Positions 17,772-26,854 of a DNA stretch of 42,562 nucleotides are shown here, piece after piece. Source of the stretch: Sporosarcina sp. E16_8 (GTDB lineage Bacteria; Bacillota; Bacilli; Bacillales_A; Planococcaceae); contig NZ_JADPRZ010000029.1 in assembly GCF_017347095.1 (NCBI RefSeq), positions 1 to 42,562 of the forward strand, given 5' to 3'. Within the stretch, counting starts at the first letter, position 1, and every line of letters begins with the position of its first letter. A program made the translations under genes and the position numbers. The notes under the pieces were generated by a model. It was not told the DNA's origin and searched no databases. It saw only the letters and a program-made list of their open reading frames with translations.

Positions 17772-19208
17772 ATGACATTTCAAGATTATAACTTAAGCAA
17801 GGAGATTACACGGGCGCTAGACGGGCTTGGGTATTCATCACCTACAGAAGTGCAGGAGAAAGTAATTCCCGCGGCACTTACTAAAAACGATTTAGTTGTC
17901 AAATCACAGACGGGGAGCGGGAAGACGGCGGCTTTTGGAATCCCTATCTGTGAAATGGTGAACTGGGACGAGAATAAACCACAAGCACTAATCCTAACAC
18001 CGACACGCGAACTGGCAGACCAGGTCAAAGAAGACATAACAAACATTGGTCGTTTTAAGCGTATTAAGGCAGCTGCTGTCTACGGAAAATCCCCATATGC
18101 TTATCAGAAAGAAGAACTGAAGCAAAAATGCCACGTAGTTGTGGGAACACCGGGGCGTGTATTCGATCATATTGAGCGAGGTTCGCTTGTGCTTGACCAA
18201 ATTAAATATCTCGTACTTGATGAAGCTGATGAAATGCTAAATATGGGCTTTATTGACCAAGTCGAATCGATTATTAATAAATTACCGAAAAACAGAACGA
18301 CTATGCTGTTCTCAGCAACACTTCCTGAAAAGATTGGCAAACTAAGCAGTAAATACATGAACAACCCGAAAAATATTGAGATAGCTTCAACTGTGACACT
18401 GACGGATCAAATTGACCACTCACTCATTATCGTAAGGGATCCGCAGAAATTTGACCTGCTACGCGATGTGACTGTTGTTGAAAATCCAGATAGCTGTATT
18501 ATTTTTTGCCGGACTAAAGATCAGGTGGACAGTGTTACTGAACAGCTTGAAAAACTACACTATACTTGCGATAAGCTACATGGCGGTATGATGCAGGAAG
18601 ACCGTTTCTCTGTTATGGATGAGTTCAAGCGAGGTGAATTCCGCTACTTGGTTGCGACAGATGTTGCTGCACGTGGTATTGATATCGACAGCATTACGCA
18701 CGTAATTAACTATGACCTGCCTGTGGAAACTGAAAGCTATGTGCACAGAGTAGGGAGAACTGGTCGGGCTGGTAAGAGAGGGAAAGCAATTTCTTTCGTC
18801 ACGCCTAATGAAAATCACTTGCTTGATGAGATTGAAGCGTACATCGGATTTGAAATTCAACAACGCAATGCTCCATCGAAACAGGCAGTTGTAGTAGCAA
18901 TGGGGGCATTTACCGAAAAGTTGGAAAGTCTACCTGAATTGAAAAAGAACAAAAATGTTCAAGTGAACAAAGATATTATTAAATTGTATTTCAATGGCGG
19001 AAAAAAGAAAAAGCTACGTGCTGTTGACTTCGTCGGTACAATTACAAATATTGCAGGCGTGTCGGCAGAAGACATTGGAATCATCAAAATACAGGACACT
19101 GTGACGTATATTGACATTTTGAACGGTAAAGGCAAACTCGTATTAAATGAAATGAAAACGACAACGGTTAAAGGAAAGTTATTGAAAGTGCATATAGCGA
19201 ATAAATAA
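17772..19208 (+). CDS. dbpA: DEAD-box RNA helicase, DbpA/YxiN type
   Basis: 478 aa. RecA-like domain 1 has [14 protein letters not shown] (motif I, near 47-60), PTRELADQV (Ia), [12 protein letters not shown] (II) and FSATLP (III). Domain 2 has [11 protein letters not shown] (V) and [13 protein letters not shown] (VI). The C-terminal ~75 residues ([23 protein letters not shown] onward) form the RRM-like RNA-binding domain of DbpA/YxiN, which targets hairpin 92 of 23S rRNA. It is therefore an ATP-dependent ribosome assembly helicase rather than CshA-like. SD GAGAGG is about 10 nt before the ATG. Monocistronic, between repeats. Confidence 0.9.
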   Translation: MTFQDYNLSKEITRALDGLGYSSPTEVQEKVIPAALTKNDLVVKSQTGSGKTAAFGIPICEMVNWDENKPQALILTPTRELADQVKEDITNIGRFKRIKAAAVYGKSPYAYQKEELKQKCHVVVGTPGRVFDHIERGSLVLDQIKYLVLDEADEMLNMGFIDQVESIINKLPKNRTTMLFSATLPEKIGKLSSKYMNNPKNIEIASTVTLTDQIDHSLIIVRDPQKFDLLRDVTVVENPDSCIIFCRTKDQVDSVTEQLEKLHYTCDKLHGGMMQEDRFSVMDEFKRGEFRYLVATDVAARGIDIDSITHVINYDLPVETESYVHRVGRTGRAGKRGKAISFVTPNENHLLDEIEAYIGFEIQQRNAPSKQAVVVAMGAFTEKLESLPELKKNKNVQVNKDIIKLYFNGGKKKKLRAVDFVGTITNIAGVSAEDIGIIKIQDTVTYIDILNGKGKLVLNEMKTTTVKGKLLKVHIANK

Positions 19209-19217
19209 CTGCCCATT

Positions 19218-19340
19218 TGAAAAGCGGAAGGCGCCTTCTAGACGCGACAGGCATAAGTCGATCCTGCGACGTGGCGGCCTTTGCCACATAGCAGGATTGC
19301 TTATGACCCGAGCGGCTGGCGCCTGTAGCTAGACACTAAG
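19218..19340. repeat. Repeat family C, copy 1
   Basis: Starts AAAAGCGGAAGGCGCCT and ends GGCTGGCGCCTGTAGCTAGACAC. The inside holds GCGACAGGCATAAGTCGATCC and inverted CCTGCGACGTGGCGGCC...GCAGGATTGCTTATG blocks. The next element, which begins 2 nt later, has the same two ends. GC-rich, structured and non-coding; similar intergenic elements are widespread in Bacillales. Confidence 0.7.
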
Positions 19341-19341
19341 A

Positions 19342-19605
19342 AAAGCGGAAGGCGCCTAAAAGGAACGCAGCTTAAGTGCGCGACGTCCTGTCGCAAAAGC
19401 TGCATGACCTACATCCTGTAGGCCCGCGACAGGCATAAGTTAAAAGGAAGGCAGTCTAAGATCGCGACTTCATGTCGCAACAACTGCATACCTGCATCCT
19501 TGCAGGCACGACGTGGCGCCCTTTGCCCGGGAAGGATGCAGTTCAATCCTTCCTAGCAGGATTGCTTAGACTCAAGCGGCTGGCGCCTGTAGCTAGACAC
19601 TATTC
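19342..19605. repeat. Repeat family C, copy 2 (long, with nested sub-elements)
   Basis: Begins AAAAGCGGAAGGCGCCTAAA and ends GGCTGGCGCCTGTAGCTAGACAC like copy 1. It contains several inverted pairs: GACGTCCTGTCGC, CCTACATCCTGTAGG, TGCATCCTTGCA, and GGAAGGATGCAGTTCAATCCTTCC. GCGACAGGCATAAGT occurs here and in copy 1. Together the two copies fill the 483-bp gap between dbpA and psd. Confidence 0.65.
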
Positions 19606-19640
19606 TAAGTTGAAAAAAACGTATACTATCTTTCCATTTA

Positions 19641-19686
19641 AAAAAGCAATTCTTGATCAGTCTTATCTGATCAAGAATTGCTTTTT
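19641..19686. terminator. Bidirectional terminator between dbpA and psd
   Basis: A perfect 20-bp stem (19641-19660 with 19667-19686) around TCTTAT. The arms start with A5 and end with T5, so it works in both directions. It ends 6 nt before the psd stop codon on the minus strand. Confidence 0.9.
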
Positions 19687-19691
19687 ACTTA

Positions 19692-20471
19692 TTAATGACT
19701 CCACTTACCGACTGGTTGTCCCACTTGCACTTCACTGTTCAATTCAACAGTCGGAGTGAAGTTCGGGTTATTTTCTACAAATAGAATAACTGTAGAACCG
19801 AAACTGAAGTATCCAAAATCATTACCTTTAACACATTCTTTCGAAGAGTTAAGGAGCTGAATACTATTCACATTTAACGCACCGACTTTTACAATGGCCA
19901 CTTTTCCGAAATCCGTCACTACCTCTGAAATGAGGCGATGGTTCGTGGAGAAGGGGCTCTGTCCAAGACGTAATCCTAAACTATTCACTGGGTAAGAGAC
20001 ACCGCCAAGCGCGTAACGTGAAACCAATGCTCCCGTTACAGGATAGTGGAAGTGATGATAATGGCTTGGTGACAGATAAAAGATGTAATATGTGCCATCT
20101 TTATAAGCAGCTGCTTTTTCAGAGGTACCCATAATTTCATTTATCTTATACTGATGGCCTTTTATCAGGAAAGATTGGTCAGTAGCTATTTTCCCAAATC
20201 CACTTACAACGCCATCCACTGGTGAAGTGATGGCGTTCGGCGAAGGATCCACTTGACGTATGCCATCTTTTAGCTGGCGAGTAAAGAGTGCTTGTAGACT
20301 TTTATAATGTGAAATTGGGTATTCCATTTCGTCATTATTAATGCGATAAGCATTGCTGAAAGGTTTAATGAAAGGCCGGCTAAATCGTGAGCCTGTAAAT
20401 GATTTTAAAAGAGCAGAAGAAACCGGATTCCCTGTTAGCTCGACAAAAGATTTAAAGAGTGCTTTTTTCAT
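19692..20471 (-). CDS. psd: Phosphatidylserine decarboxylase
   Basis: 259 aa. Converts phosphatidylserine to phosphatidylethanolamine at the membrane. The family landmarks are SPVDGVVSGFG near 83-93, the histidines in LSPSHYHHFHYPV near 132-144, and the self-cleavage site FGST near the C terminus, where Ser226 becomes the pyruvoyl group and separates beta and alpha chains. Length agrees with Bacillus Psd (263 aa). It lies 25 nt after pssA on the same strand, so the two consecutive steps are made together. Confidence 0.93.
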   Translation of the reverse strand: MKKALFKSFVELTGNPVSSALLKSFTGSRFSRPFIKPFSNAYRINNDEMEYPISHYKSLQALFTRQLKDGIRQVDPSPNAITSPVDGVVSGFGKIATDQSFLIKGHQYKINEIMGTSEKAAAYKDGTYYIFYLSPSHYHHFHYPVTGALVSRYALGGVSYPVNSLGLRLGQSPFSTNHRLISEVVTDFGKVAIVKVGALNVNSIQLLNSSKECVKGNDFGYFSFGSTVILFVENNPNFTPTVELNSEVQVGQPVGKWSH

Positions 20472-20496
20472 TTATCTTATCCTCCGAACGATTCAT

Positions 20497-21030
20497 TTAC
20501 ACTTTTGCAATACGGATGTTGCTAATCATCAATACTGACATAATCAACATTAATATAACAAAAAATAATGGTCCCACATATGGAACAAGGAAAAAGCTTA
20601 GTGTCATGACAACCCCCGCTGCTGTAATCGGAACACCATAAAATGCACCATCAAATTCAGATGAGTTGTAGCGGGCAAGACGAACTGCGCCAGCTAATAC
20701 ATAAAAAATGGTGGCGATGATTCCAAGCCAAGGGGTCATATGGAGTGTTGCTTCGTAAATTAATAATGCGGGCGCTAGACCGAATGAAACTAGATCGCAT
20801 AATGAATCGAGCTCTTTGCCGAAGAGTGATTCTGCATTATAATGTCTTGCCACCATTCCATCGAAACGATCGAATAATGCAGCAAGGAAAATGAATAGTA
20901 AACTCATATGACCTAAGCCTTTTATAATAAGAATGATAGCAACAACGCCAAAACCTAAATTCAATAATGTAATTGCATTTGCTAACTGCGCTTTAACTTT
21001 GGATTGTTCAACATAATCAGGTGAAAACAT
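20497..21030 (-). CDS. pssA: CDP-diacylglycerol-serine O-phosphatidyltransferase
   Basis: 177 aa membrane enzyme joining CDP-diacylglycerol and serine to phosphatidylserine. The CDP-alcohol phosphatidyltransferase motif is intact: DGMVAR, then G, then LDSLCDLVSFG, giving the DG-x2-AR-x8-G-x3-D-x3-D metal site near residues 55-80. Several hydrophobic helices surround it. The ATG at 21030 is chosen because AGGAGGTG lies 7 nt upstream; a frame extension of 8 codons reaches 21054 and would place that SD inside the gene. First gene of a pssA-psd operon. Confidence 0.92.
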   Translation of the reverse strand: MFSPDYVEQSKVKAQLANAITLLNLGFGVVAIILIIKGLGHMSLLFIFLAALFDRFDGMVARHYNAESLFGKELDSLCDLVSFGLAPALLIYEATLHMTPWLGIIATIFYVLAGAVRLARYNSSEFDGAFYGVPITAAGVVMTLSFFLVPYVGPLFFVILMLIMSVLMISNIRIAKV

Positions 21031-21270
21031 AAAACACCTCCTAATAGTGTACAAACGATTTTCGATTTATTAATAGCCATGATTTCAACTATCCAAAATA
21101 CAATGATACCATGATTTCTGTTGTGAAAACTGTGAAATTAAAGATGAATTAAAATAAAGTATATAACCGGTAATCTTACATTATACTTGAATAATGAATA
21201 CTGTGCAATTTAAAGTGCGAATGTAGCGCCTGCTCACTATTTGAATCACTTAAAAGACTTGAATTATATA

Positions 21271-21302
21271 TTGACAATACGCTGATAATGATTATCATTG
21301 TT
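21271..21302 (+). promoter_or_regulatory. efeO promoter with overlapping Fur box
   Basis: TTGACA (21271-21276) and TATCAT (21293-21298) are 16 bp apart. GATAATGATTATCATTGTT (21284-21302) matches the 19-bp Fur consensus at all but the last positions and covers the -10. Fe2+-Fur would therefore block the promoter in iron-replete cells. It lies 39 nt before efeO. Confidence 0.9.
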
Positions 21303-21340
21303 AATAAGAGGATGACGATTAACTAGAGAGAAGGTTCAAG

Positions 21341-22195
21341 ATGAAATCAAAAGCACTTTTAGCATTACTTCTATCAGGTGGAGTTATCATGTCAGCTTGT
21401 AATGCTGACAAGGACACGGCCCCTGCTAATACTGAAAAGACACAGCCAGAAACGGTTGATTTACAAACTGAAATGGAGGCTTATCAAGCATTCGCAATGG
21501 AACAAATGGATTATTTTCTAATTGAAACAGAAAAATTCGTACTAGCCGTAAAAAATGGAGACATTGATGATGCGAAAGCAATTTATCCGAAAGCCCGCAT
21601 GTATTTTGAACGATCCGAACCCATTGCGGAGAGTTTTGGCGATTTAGATCCACGTATTGACGCACGTCTTGCCGATTTGGAGGAAGAAGGGCAAGGCAAA
21701 GAAGATTGGTCAGGCTATCATAAAATTGAATATGGTCTTTGGGTTGAAAATACGACAGTAGGTTACGAAGGAACAGCGGATCAATTATTAAAAGATGCGA
21801 AAGAACTGAGAGCACGTGTAGAAACAGTTGAAGTAACACCGGATTTGATGATTACGGGTGCAGTGGATCTTCTAAATGAGGTATCGACGTCAAAAATTAC
21901 AGGAGAGGAAGAAATTTATTCCCACACTGACCTCTATGATTTTAAAGCGAATGTCGAAGGTGCAGAGAAAATCTTTGAAATTCTAAAAGATAAAATCAAG
22001 CAAAAAGATACAAGTCTTGTAGAAACATTAACGGCTAAATTTGCCGATTTGAACAGTCTATTAGCGAAACATGAAGATGGCAGTGGTAATTATATATCCT
22101 ATGAGCAGTTAACGACAGAGGATACTAAAGCGTTAGCGGAGGCTGTCAATCAACTTGGCGAGCCATTAAGTCAAATCGGCATTATTATGGAGTGA
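21341..22195 (+). CDS. efeO: Iron uptake lipoprotein EfeO/EfeM (imelysin, M75)
   Basis: 284 aa. Signal peptide with lipobox IMSAC (Cys20), so it is anchored outside the membrane. The imelysin/M75 domain follows, with the GYHKIE form of the GxHxxE metal motif near residue 126 and an acidic helical bundle. It lacks the cupredoxin domain of longer EfeO proteins, as in EfeM. It is thought to bind iron and pass it to the EfeU permease. First gene of a Fur-regulated efeOBU operon, with SD AGAGAGAAGG; the efeB ORF begins 5 nt after its end. Confidence 0.92.
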   Translation: MKSKALLALLLSGGVIMSACNADKDTAPANTEKTQPETVDLQTEMEAYQAFAMEQMDYFLIETEKFVLAVKNGDIDDAKAIYPKARMYFERSEPIAESFGDLDPRIDARLADLEEEGQGKEDWSGYHKIEYGLWVENTTVGYEGTADQLLKDAKELRARVETVEVTPDLMITGAVDLLNEVSTSKITGEEEIYSHTDLYDFKANVEGAEKIFEILKDKIKQKDTSLVETLTAKFADLNSLLAKHEDGSGNYISYEQLTTEDTKALAEAVNQLGEPLSQIGIIME

Positions 22196-22200
22196 GTAGA

Positions 22201-23478
22201 ATGTCAGATCAACAACAAGAAAAATTACTCGACAAAAAAATATCACGCAGACAGCTGCTGAAATATACAGGCGCTGGTGCGGTCGGTATTGCGATTGGAG
22301 TTTCGGGGTTAGGTAGCATTCTGAATACTTTCGGAATGACGGCTCCTGAAGATGACGTAAATGCTACCAATAAAGTGTTGTTTTACGGTAAGCATCAATC
22401 TGGAATTGCTACGGAAACTCAAAGTCATGTCTACTTCGCTTCATTGAACGTCTTGGTGACATCTAAAAATGAATTGCAAGAGCTATTCAAAATGTGGACG
22501 CCTCTTGCAGTCCGTCTTATGAATGGCGAATCCATTTCGCAATCTGATGCAAATGGTTTTGTTCCACCGAAAGATACAGGTGAAGCTCGAGGTCTTGATG
22601 CATCGAATTTAACATTAACTTTTGGCGTTGGACCTTCGCTTTTTGAAAAATCAGGCTTGGGATTGAACAGTAAAAAGCCGAAAGAGCTACAAGACCTTCC
22701 GCATTTTTCGAAAGATCAGCTCAATCCATCTTATACGGGCGGCGACATCTGTATACAAGCGTGCGCAGATGATCCGCAAGTTGCGTTTCATGCAGTTCGC
22801 AATTTGATTCGCGCTGCTTCTGGAAAGGTTTCATTAGCATGGTCTCAAACTGGCTTTAACTCAATCCCAGTGAAAAATGGAGTGAAGCAGACACCACGTA
22901 ACTTGTTTGCATTTAAAGATGGAAGCGTCAATCCAAATTCGAAAAACAATCAAGATATGAATAATGTTGTTTGGATCCAGCCTAGTGGATCTGCAAATTG
23001 GTTGACGGATGGAACGTATTTAATTGTTCGTCGCATTCAAATGCATCTGGAAACATGGGATCGCACTGCCTTACATGAGCAAGAAAACGTATTCGGACGA
23101 CATCGAGATAGTGGCGCACCTCTTGGGAAATTGAACGAAATGGATGATCTGGAAGTGAATCGCTTAGACGAAAAAGGCAATCCGGTCATTCCGGTGGATT
23201 CTCACTCCCGCCTGGCAAGGGAAGCGGGCGAACGTATCCATAGAAGAGCATTCAGCTATGCCTCGGGGGTTGTTGATAAGACAGGGGCATACGATGCAGG
23301 ATTACTTTTCATTTCATTCCAAAAAAATCCGTTGCAGTTTATAACGATACAAAATCGCTTCGGTCGTTCAGATAAATTGAATGAATACATTACACATCGA
23401 GGCAGCGGACTCTTTGCATGCTTCCCTGGTATTCAAAAAGGGAGTTATATCGGTGAAGCACTTTTTAGCATATTGTAG
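22201..23478 (+). CDS. efeB: Dye-decolorising-type heme peroxidase EfeB
   Basis: 425 aa. The N terminus has a twin-arginine signal, SRRQLLK near residues 15-21, then a hydrophobic stretch, so the folded, heme-loaded protein is exported by Tat. The Dyp fold is shown by FAFKDGSVNPN (a variant of the GxxDG motif with Ala in place of the first Gly), the proximal His in GRHRDSGAPLG and the distal Arg region HRRAFSYASG. EfeB oxidises Fe2+ or releases iron from heme for uptake by EfeU. ATG 22201 is chosen because GGAGTG ends 8 nt before it; the GTG at 22192 lies in that SD. Confidence 0.92.
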   Translation: MSDQQQEKLLDKKISRRQLLKYTGAGAVGIAIGVSGLGSILNTFGMTAPEDDVNATNKVLFYGKHQSGIATETQSHVYFASLNVLVTSKNELQELFKMWTPLAVRLMNGESISQSDANGFVPPKDTGEARGLDASNLTLTFGVGPSLFEKSGLGLNSKKPKELQDLPHFSKDQLNPSYTGGDICIQACADDPQVAFHAVRNLIRAASGKVSLAWSQTGFNSIPVKNGVKQTPRNLFAFKDGSVNPNSKNNQDMNNVVWIQPSGSANWLTDGTYLIVRRIQMHLETWDRTALHEQENVFGRHRDSGAPLGKLNEMDDLEVNRLDEKGNPVIPVDSHSRLAREAGERIHRRAFSYASGVVDKTGAYDAGLLFISFQKNPLQFITIQNRFGRSDKLNEYITHRGSGLFACFPGIQKGSYIGEALFSIL

Positions 23479-25186
23479 TCAAATCAGTTTCATAGTACTA
23501 CTTCTTTTTACACTGATAACGACGCCTGCTGAAGCTGCAGAATCATACGGCGAATTGTATATCTCAATCAGCGATGCCATTATGGGTTCTAAACAAGGAA
23601 ATGATGCGGACGCAATCGCAGCGTTGGACACTTTCAAAGAGGATTGGCAAAAGTTATCGGAAGCAGATAATGTAAAATCTCAAGCAATCGATCAAGCTTT
23701 GCAACTAGCATTTGAAGCGAAGAATTCGAAAACCAGACTCGAAGCGTTAACGAATCTCTCGAAAACATTGCATACACTCGAAAAAGCAGAGAACCCTGTC
23801 GATGAAAAGGCGCAAAGGGAGGCTTTTGATAAAGCAATCCAACCTTCCTTGAAAGTGCTTCAAGAGGCAATACTTTCAGGTGATACTGAAGCAATGGAAG
23901 CTGGTCTAAAGAAATTCATCAAAGACTGGAAAAAAAGCGAACGGCCTGTACGTGAGCAAGATATTGCCGCTTATGGAAAAATTGAAACACAAATAGCGTT
24001 CATTCGTATTTCACTGGCGGAAGATAAGCCTGATATACTAATTTTAACTGAACAATTTGATGCGTTATCGATAGCAATTCAAAACTTTGTCTCCGGCGAA
24101 AAGGTCAAGGTAAAAAACGAGGGTTACTCGCTGGCTACGCTAATCGGTTTATTGGATGACAGTAAAGGTTCTATTAAGAACCGAAAATTCGATGAAGCAG
24201 CTAAATCACTAAAAGAATTCATCACAATTTGGCCGAATGTTGAAGGCGATATCCGAACGAAAAACGCTAAACTCTATACGGAAATAGAAAATGAAATTCC
24301 GCTTCTGGTAAGTGATCTGTCAAAGCAGTCAGTCGATGAAAGGGAAATCAACGTTAAGTTGGACAACTTTAAACAGCAGATTGCTCTCCTACAAGGAAAT
24401 ACGACGTATAGTTTCTGGGATTCGGCCCTCATATTGCTGCGTGAGGGACTGGAAGCTTTACTTATTATAATTGGACTTATTGCGTTTCTAAAAAGATCTG
24501 GCCAAGAAGCCATGCAGAAATGGATTTACCTCGGCGCGCTCGGCGGAATTACTGTCAGTGTAGTTGCGGCGATTTTTATGTCGACACTGTTTCAATCGCT
24601 TACCATCGGCACAAGCCGTGAAATGATGGAAGGATATATAGGTCTTTCCGCGGCCGTGCTAATGATTGGTGTTGGGATTTGGCTTCACAGTAAGTCGTCC
24701 GTCATCTCGTGGAATCAATACATTTCGAAACAGATAGGCAATGCAATCTCAAAACAAAGTGTATGGGCGATGGCCTTCATCAGTTTTCTTTCTGTGTTTA
24801 GAGAAGGAGCCGAAACCATTGTCTTTTACGCTGGTATTGCTCCGAAAATGCCAACAGCTGAATTTATCAGCGGAATCGTACTCGCAATCATCATTTTAGT
24901 CATTATTGCCTTTCTGTTGCTGCGCATTAGTGGTCGGATTCCAGTTCATCGTTTCTTTCTGGTCGCGACAGTACTCATCTACGTATTGGCCTTTAAAATT
25001 ATAGGTGTCAGTTTGCATACATTGCAATTGACGAGTGTAGTGTCAATGACTGTGGTGAAGGGGTTGCCAATCCTAAATGGTATTGGCTTTTATCCGACTA
25101 CCGAGACAATAATTGCCCAGGCGATTTTACTCGTTACCATTGTCATTACGATTGTTTATAAGAGAAGAGTGAATGTGCAAAAGTAG
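23453..25186 (+). CDS. efeU: High-affinity iron permease EfeU (FTR1 family)
   Basis: 577 aa. A signal peptide (VKHFLAYCSQISFIVLLLF, cleavage after TPAEAA) leads to an extracytoplasmic helical domain of about 300 residues. An FTR1 membrane domain with about seven helices follows. Two REGxE iron motifs are present: LLREGLEALL and VFREGAETIV. The GTG at 23453 is chosen because it has SD AAAGGGAG and is followed at once by the signal peptide; the frame stays open upstream to 23381 inside efeB. It overlaps efeB by 26 nt. It imports Fe3+ made by EfeB. A strong terminator follows. Confidence 0.9.
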   Translation: MKHFLAYCSQISFIVLLLFTLITTPAEAAESYGELYISISDAIMGSKQGNDADAIAALDTFKEDWQKLSEADNVKSQAIDQALQLAFEAKNSKTRLEALTNLSKTLHTLEKAENPVDEKAQREAFDKAIQPSLKVLQEAILSGDTEAMEAGLKKFIKDWKKSERPVREQDIAAYGKIETQIAFIRISLAEDKPDILILTEQFDALSIAIQNFVSGEKVKVKNEGYSLATLIGLLDDSKGSIKNRKFDEAAKSLKEFITIWPNVEGDIRTKNAKLYTEIENEIPLLVSDLSKQSVDEREINVKLDNFKQQIALLQGNTTYSFWDSALILLREGLEALLIIIGLIAFLKRSGQEAMQKWIYLGALGGITVSVVAAIFMSTLFQSLTIGTSREMMEGYIGLSAAVLMIGVGIWLHSKSSVISWNQYISKQIGNAISKQSVWAMAFISFLSVFREGAETIVFYAGIAPKMPTAEFISGIVLAIIILVIIAFLLLRISGRIPVHRFFLVATVLIYVLAFKIIGVSLHTLQLTSVVSMTVVKGLPILNGIGFYPTTETIIAQAILLVTIVITIVYKRRVNVQK

Positions 25187-25204
25187 TATTAGTGATTGCA
25201 ACAA

Positions 25205-25250
25205 AAAACGCCTCAATCGACTTGCTGATTGGGGCGTTTCTATCTTTTTG
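25205..25250. terminator. Bidirectional terminator between efeU and the YusW-like gene
   Basis: AACGCCTCAATC (25207-25218) pairs with GATTGGGGCGTT (25227-25238) with one wobble. T-rich sequence lies on the right and A6 on the left, so both convergent genes can use it. Confidence 0.85.
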
Positions 25251-25256
25251 CAGGGA

Positions 25257-25694
25257 TTACTTCGTCATCATTAAAACTTTTTTATCGTGCCCTTTAAACT
25301 TTACTGTCAATTTTAACGTTTCATAATCGATAACTTCAAATGCCTCTGATGCCTGCTTGATGATATCTACGTCATCCATGTCGGGTTCAAGCGAAAGTTC
25401 CTCGAATATTTTATTGAGTTTTTCCATGGCTTTATCACCATGCAAATAGAAATCTTCCATTTGGTTTTCGTAAGTTGCCTCTGTTTTATCACGCTTTTCA
25501 TCATAATTGGCGGTGACTGCTCCTTTAATCTCTTTAGTATCAATTGCTACATCAAAAGCGGTGAAGCCGTATGTATCACCAAGCGGCTCTTTTGGCGAAT
25601 CAGATTCTGTTACTAGGTTCTTATTGCTACAACCAACAATCAATAGTAGGGCAGAAATCATCGCGATTCGTAAAACTATGCGCATTATTGTCAA
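25257..25694 (-). CDS. YusW-like lipoprotein
   Basis: About 145 aa. Signal peptide with lipobox LIVGC, so it is a membrane-anchored lipoprotein. The mature part (TYGFTAFDVAIDT, then acidic helical MEDFYLHGDKAMEKLNKIFEEL) resembles the YusW family of Bacillus, which has no known function. The TTG at 25694 is preferred because AAAGGA lies 8 nt upstream. The ATG at 25703 abuts the SD, and an ATG at 25685 is the other option. Convergent with efeU. Confidence 0.7.
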   Translation of the reverse strand: MTIMRIVLRIAMISALLLIVGCSNKNLVTESDSPKEPLGDTYGFTAFDVAIDTKEIKGAVTANYDEKRDKTEATYENQMEDFYLHGDKAMEKLNKIFEELSLEPDMDDVDIIKQASEAFEVIDYETLKLTVKFKGHDKKVLMMTK

Positions 25695-25807
25695 CTCGGT
25701 CATCCTTTCCGGCCTTATCTAAAGTAGACTACTGTCAATCTAACCGTTGTAAGGGGAAGTTATACGGATGGGAACGACAAATCTGTTATACCAATTGCGT
25801 GTCAGAA

Positions 25808-26713
25808 TTAAACACCTAGGAAGAACAGTACGACGGGAATGGTGATAATACTGATTAGTGTAGTGAGAAATGTTGTAAACGATACAAGATCAGGTTCCGT
25901 CCCAAATTGTAAGGCAAGCATCGTTGTATTCGCTGCTGCCGGCATGGATGCCTGTACAATAATGACCGCTCTTAGAAGGTCATTGACCGGCATGAAATAC
26001 AAAATCCCAACAGCAATCAAAGGAGAGGCTATCATTCTGATGGTACTGACTGCAGAAACATAACGGTAAGCAACCCTTTTTCGCGAAATAGCCGCAAGCT
26101 GCATACCGAGTACGAGCATCACCGTAGGAATGGATGCATCGGCAACGAGACTGATGGCTTCCATGATTGCGGTTGGAATAGGTGCTGAAACTAGCTGTAG
26201 TACGATTCCTAAAAAGGCGGCGTAAATAAGTGGCATGCGGATCACTCGCTGTGCTGACTGGCGTAGTGTAGATTTTTCTTCTCCACCGATTGATGCAAAG
26301 AAGATACCGACAGTATTCATGAGTAACGATTGAAACACCATCATAATGACGGCATAGTCAAATCCGACGGTTCCGAATGCAAACAGGACTACTGGTGCCC
26401 CGTAGTTCCCGCTATTCATAAATACGCCGCCAAGAATCATTGCAGATAATTGTGACTGTGTTGCCTTCATACTAAGGGCCGTAATCCACACGACAAGTAG
26501 CAGTATAGTTGTCAGGAGTAGACTAAATATCACAATATAGAAATAGTCCATCGTCAATTCATTTGAATAGAATGTCCGGAACGCTAAGAAGGGCGACATT
26601 AAATAAAGGGCTGCTGTTGAAATAGACTTAATATCAAAGCCTATAAATTTTTGTCCAATGTAGCCAATAGAGAAGATAATAAATACCGGTAAAATAATTA
26701 AGATTAAATTCAT
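25808..26713 (-). CDS. AEC-family (auxin efflux carrier-like) transporter
   Basis: 301 aa with about ten hydrophobic helices in two halves, the layout of AEC permeases. Typical features are VFIIFSIGYIGQKF at the start, NSGNYGAPVVLFAFG in the fourth helix and ASMPAAANTTMLALQFG near residue 265. AEC proteins export or exchange small carboxylates such as malate or amino acids; the substrate cannot be read here. The ATG at 26713 (GGAG 11 nt upstream) is chosen over an ATG 20 codons earlier, since MNLILIILPVF is the normal N terminus. Monocistronic. Confidence 0.82.
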   Translation of the reverse strand: MNLILIILPVFIIFSIGYIGQKFIGFDIKSISTAALYLMSPFLAFRTFYSNELTMDYFYIVIFSLLLTTILLLVVWITALSMKATQSQLSAMILGGVFMNSGNYGAPVVLFAFGTVGFDYAVIMMVFQSLLMNTVGIFFASIGGEEKSTLRQSAQRVIRMPLIYAAFLGIVLQLVSAPIPTAIMEAISLVADASIPTVMLVLGMQLAAISRKRVAYRYVSAVSTIRMIASPLIAVGILYFMPVNDLLRAVIIVQASMPAAANTTMLALQFGTEPDLVSFTTFLTTLISIITIPVVLFFLGV

Positions 26714-26772
26714 TAGGGGTTCAGCTCCAACAGTATGACCTGTTACTAGCATATCAGAATTCGGACTATTCA

Positions 26773-26850
26773 ACTATATAGGGTGGAATAAAGAATTCCA
26801 ATGAATTAGCTACGGCGCAAGGCTTATATGTGTATATATTTTTTCAACAT
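26773..26850. repeat. Compact family A element (minus orientation)
   Basis: Reading the minus strand: ATGTTGAAAAAATATATACA, then GCGCCGTAGCTAATTCATTGG and ACCCTATATAGT. This matches the two end blocks of family A with almost all of the centre missing. It lies directly upstream of the AEC gene. Confidence 0.5.
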
Positions 26851-26854
26851 CACA

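Noticed and set aside
19472..19759. Open frame on the plus strand through the family C repeat
   Set aside because: It runs across palindromic repeats and the bidirectional terminator and ends inside psd on the other strand; no ribosome-binding site or protein-like composition.
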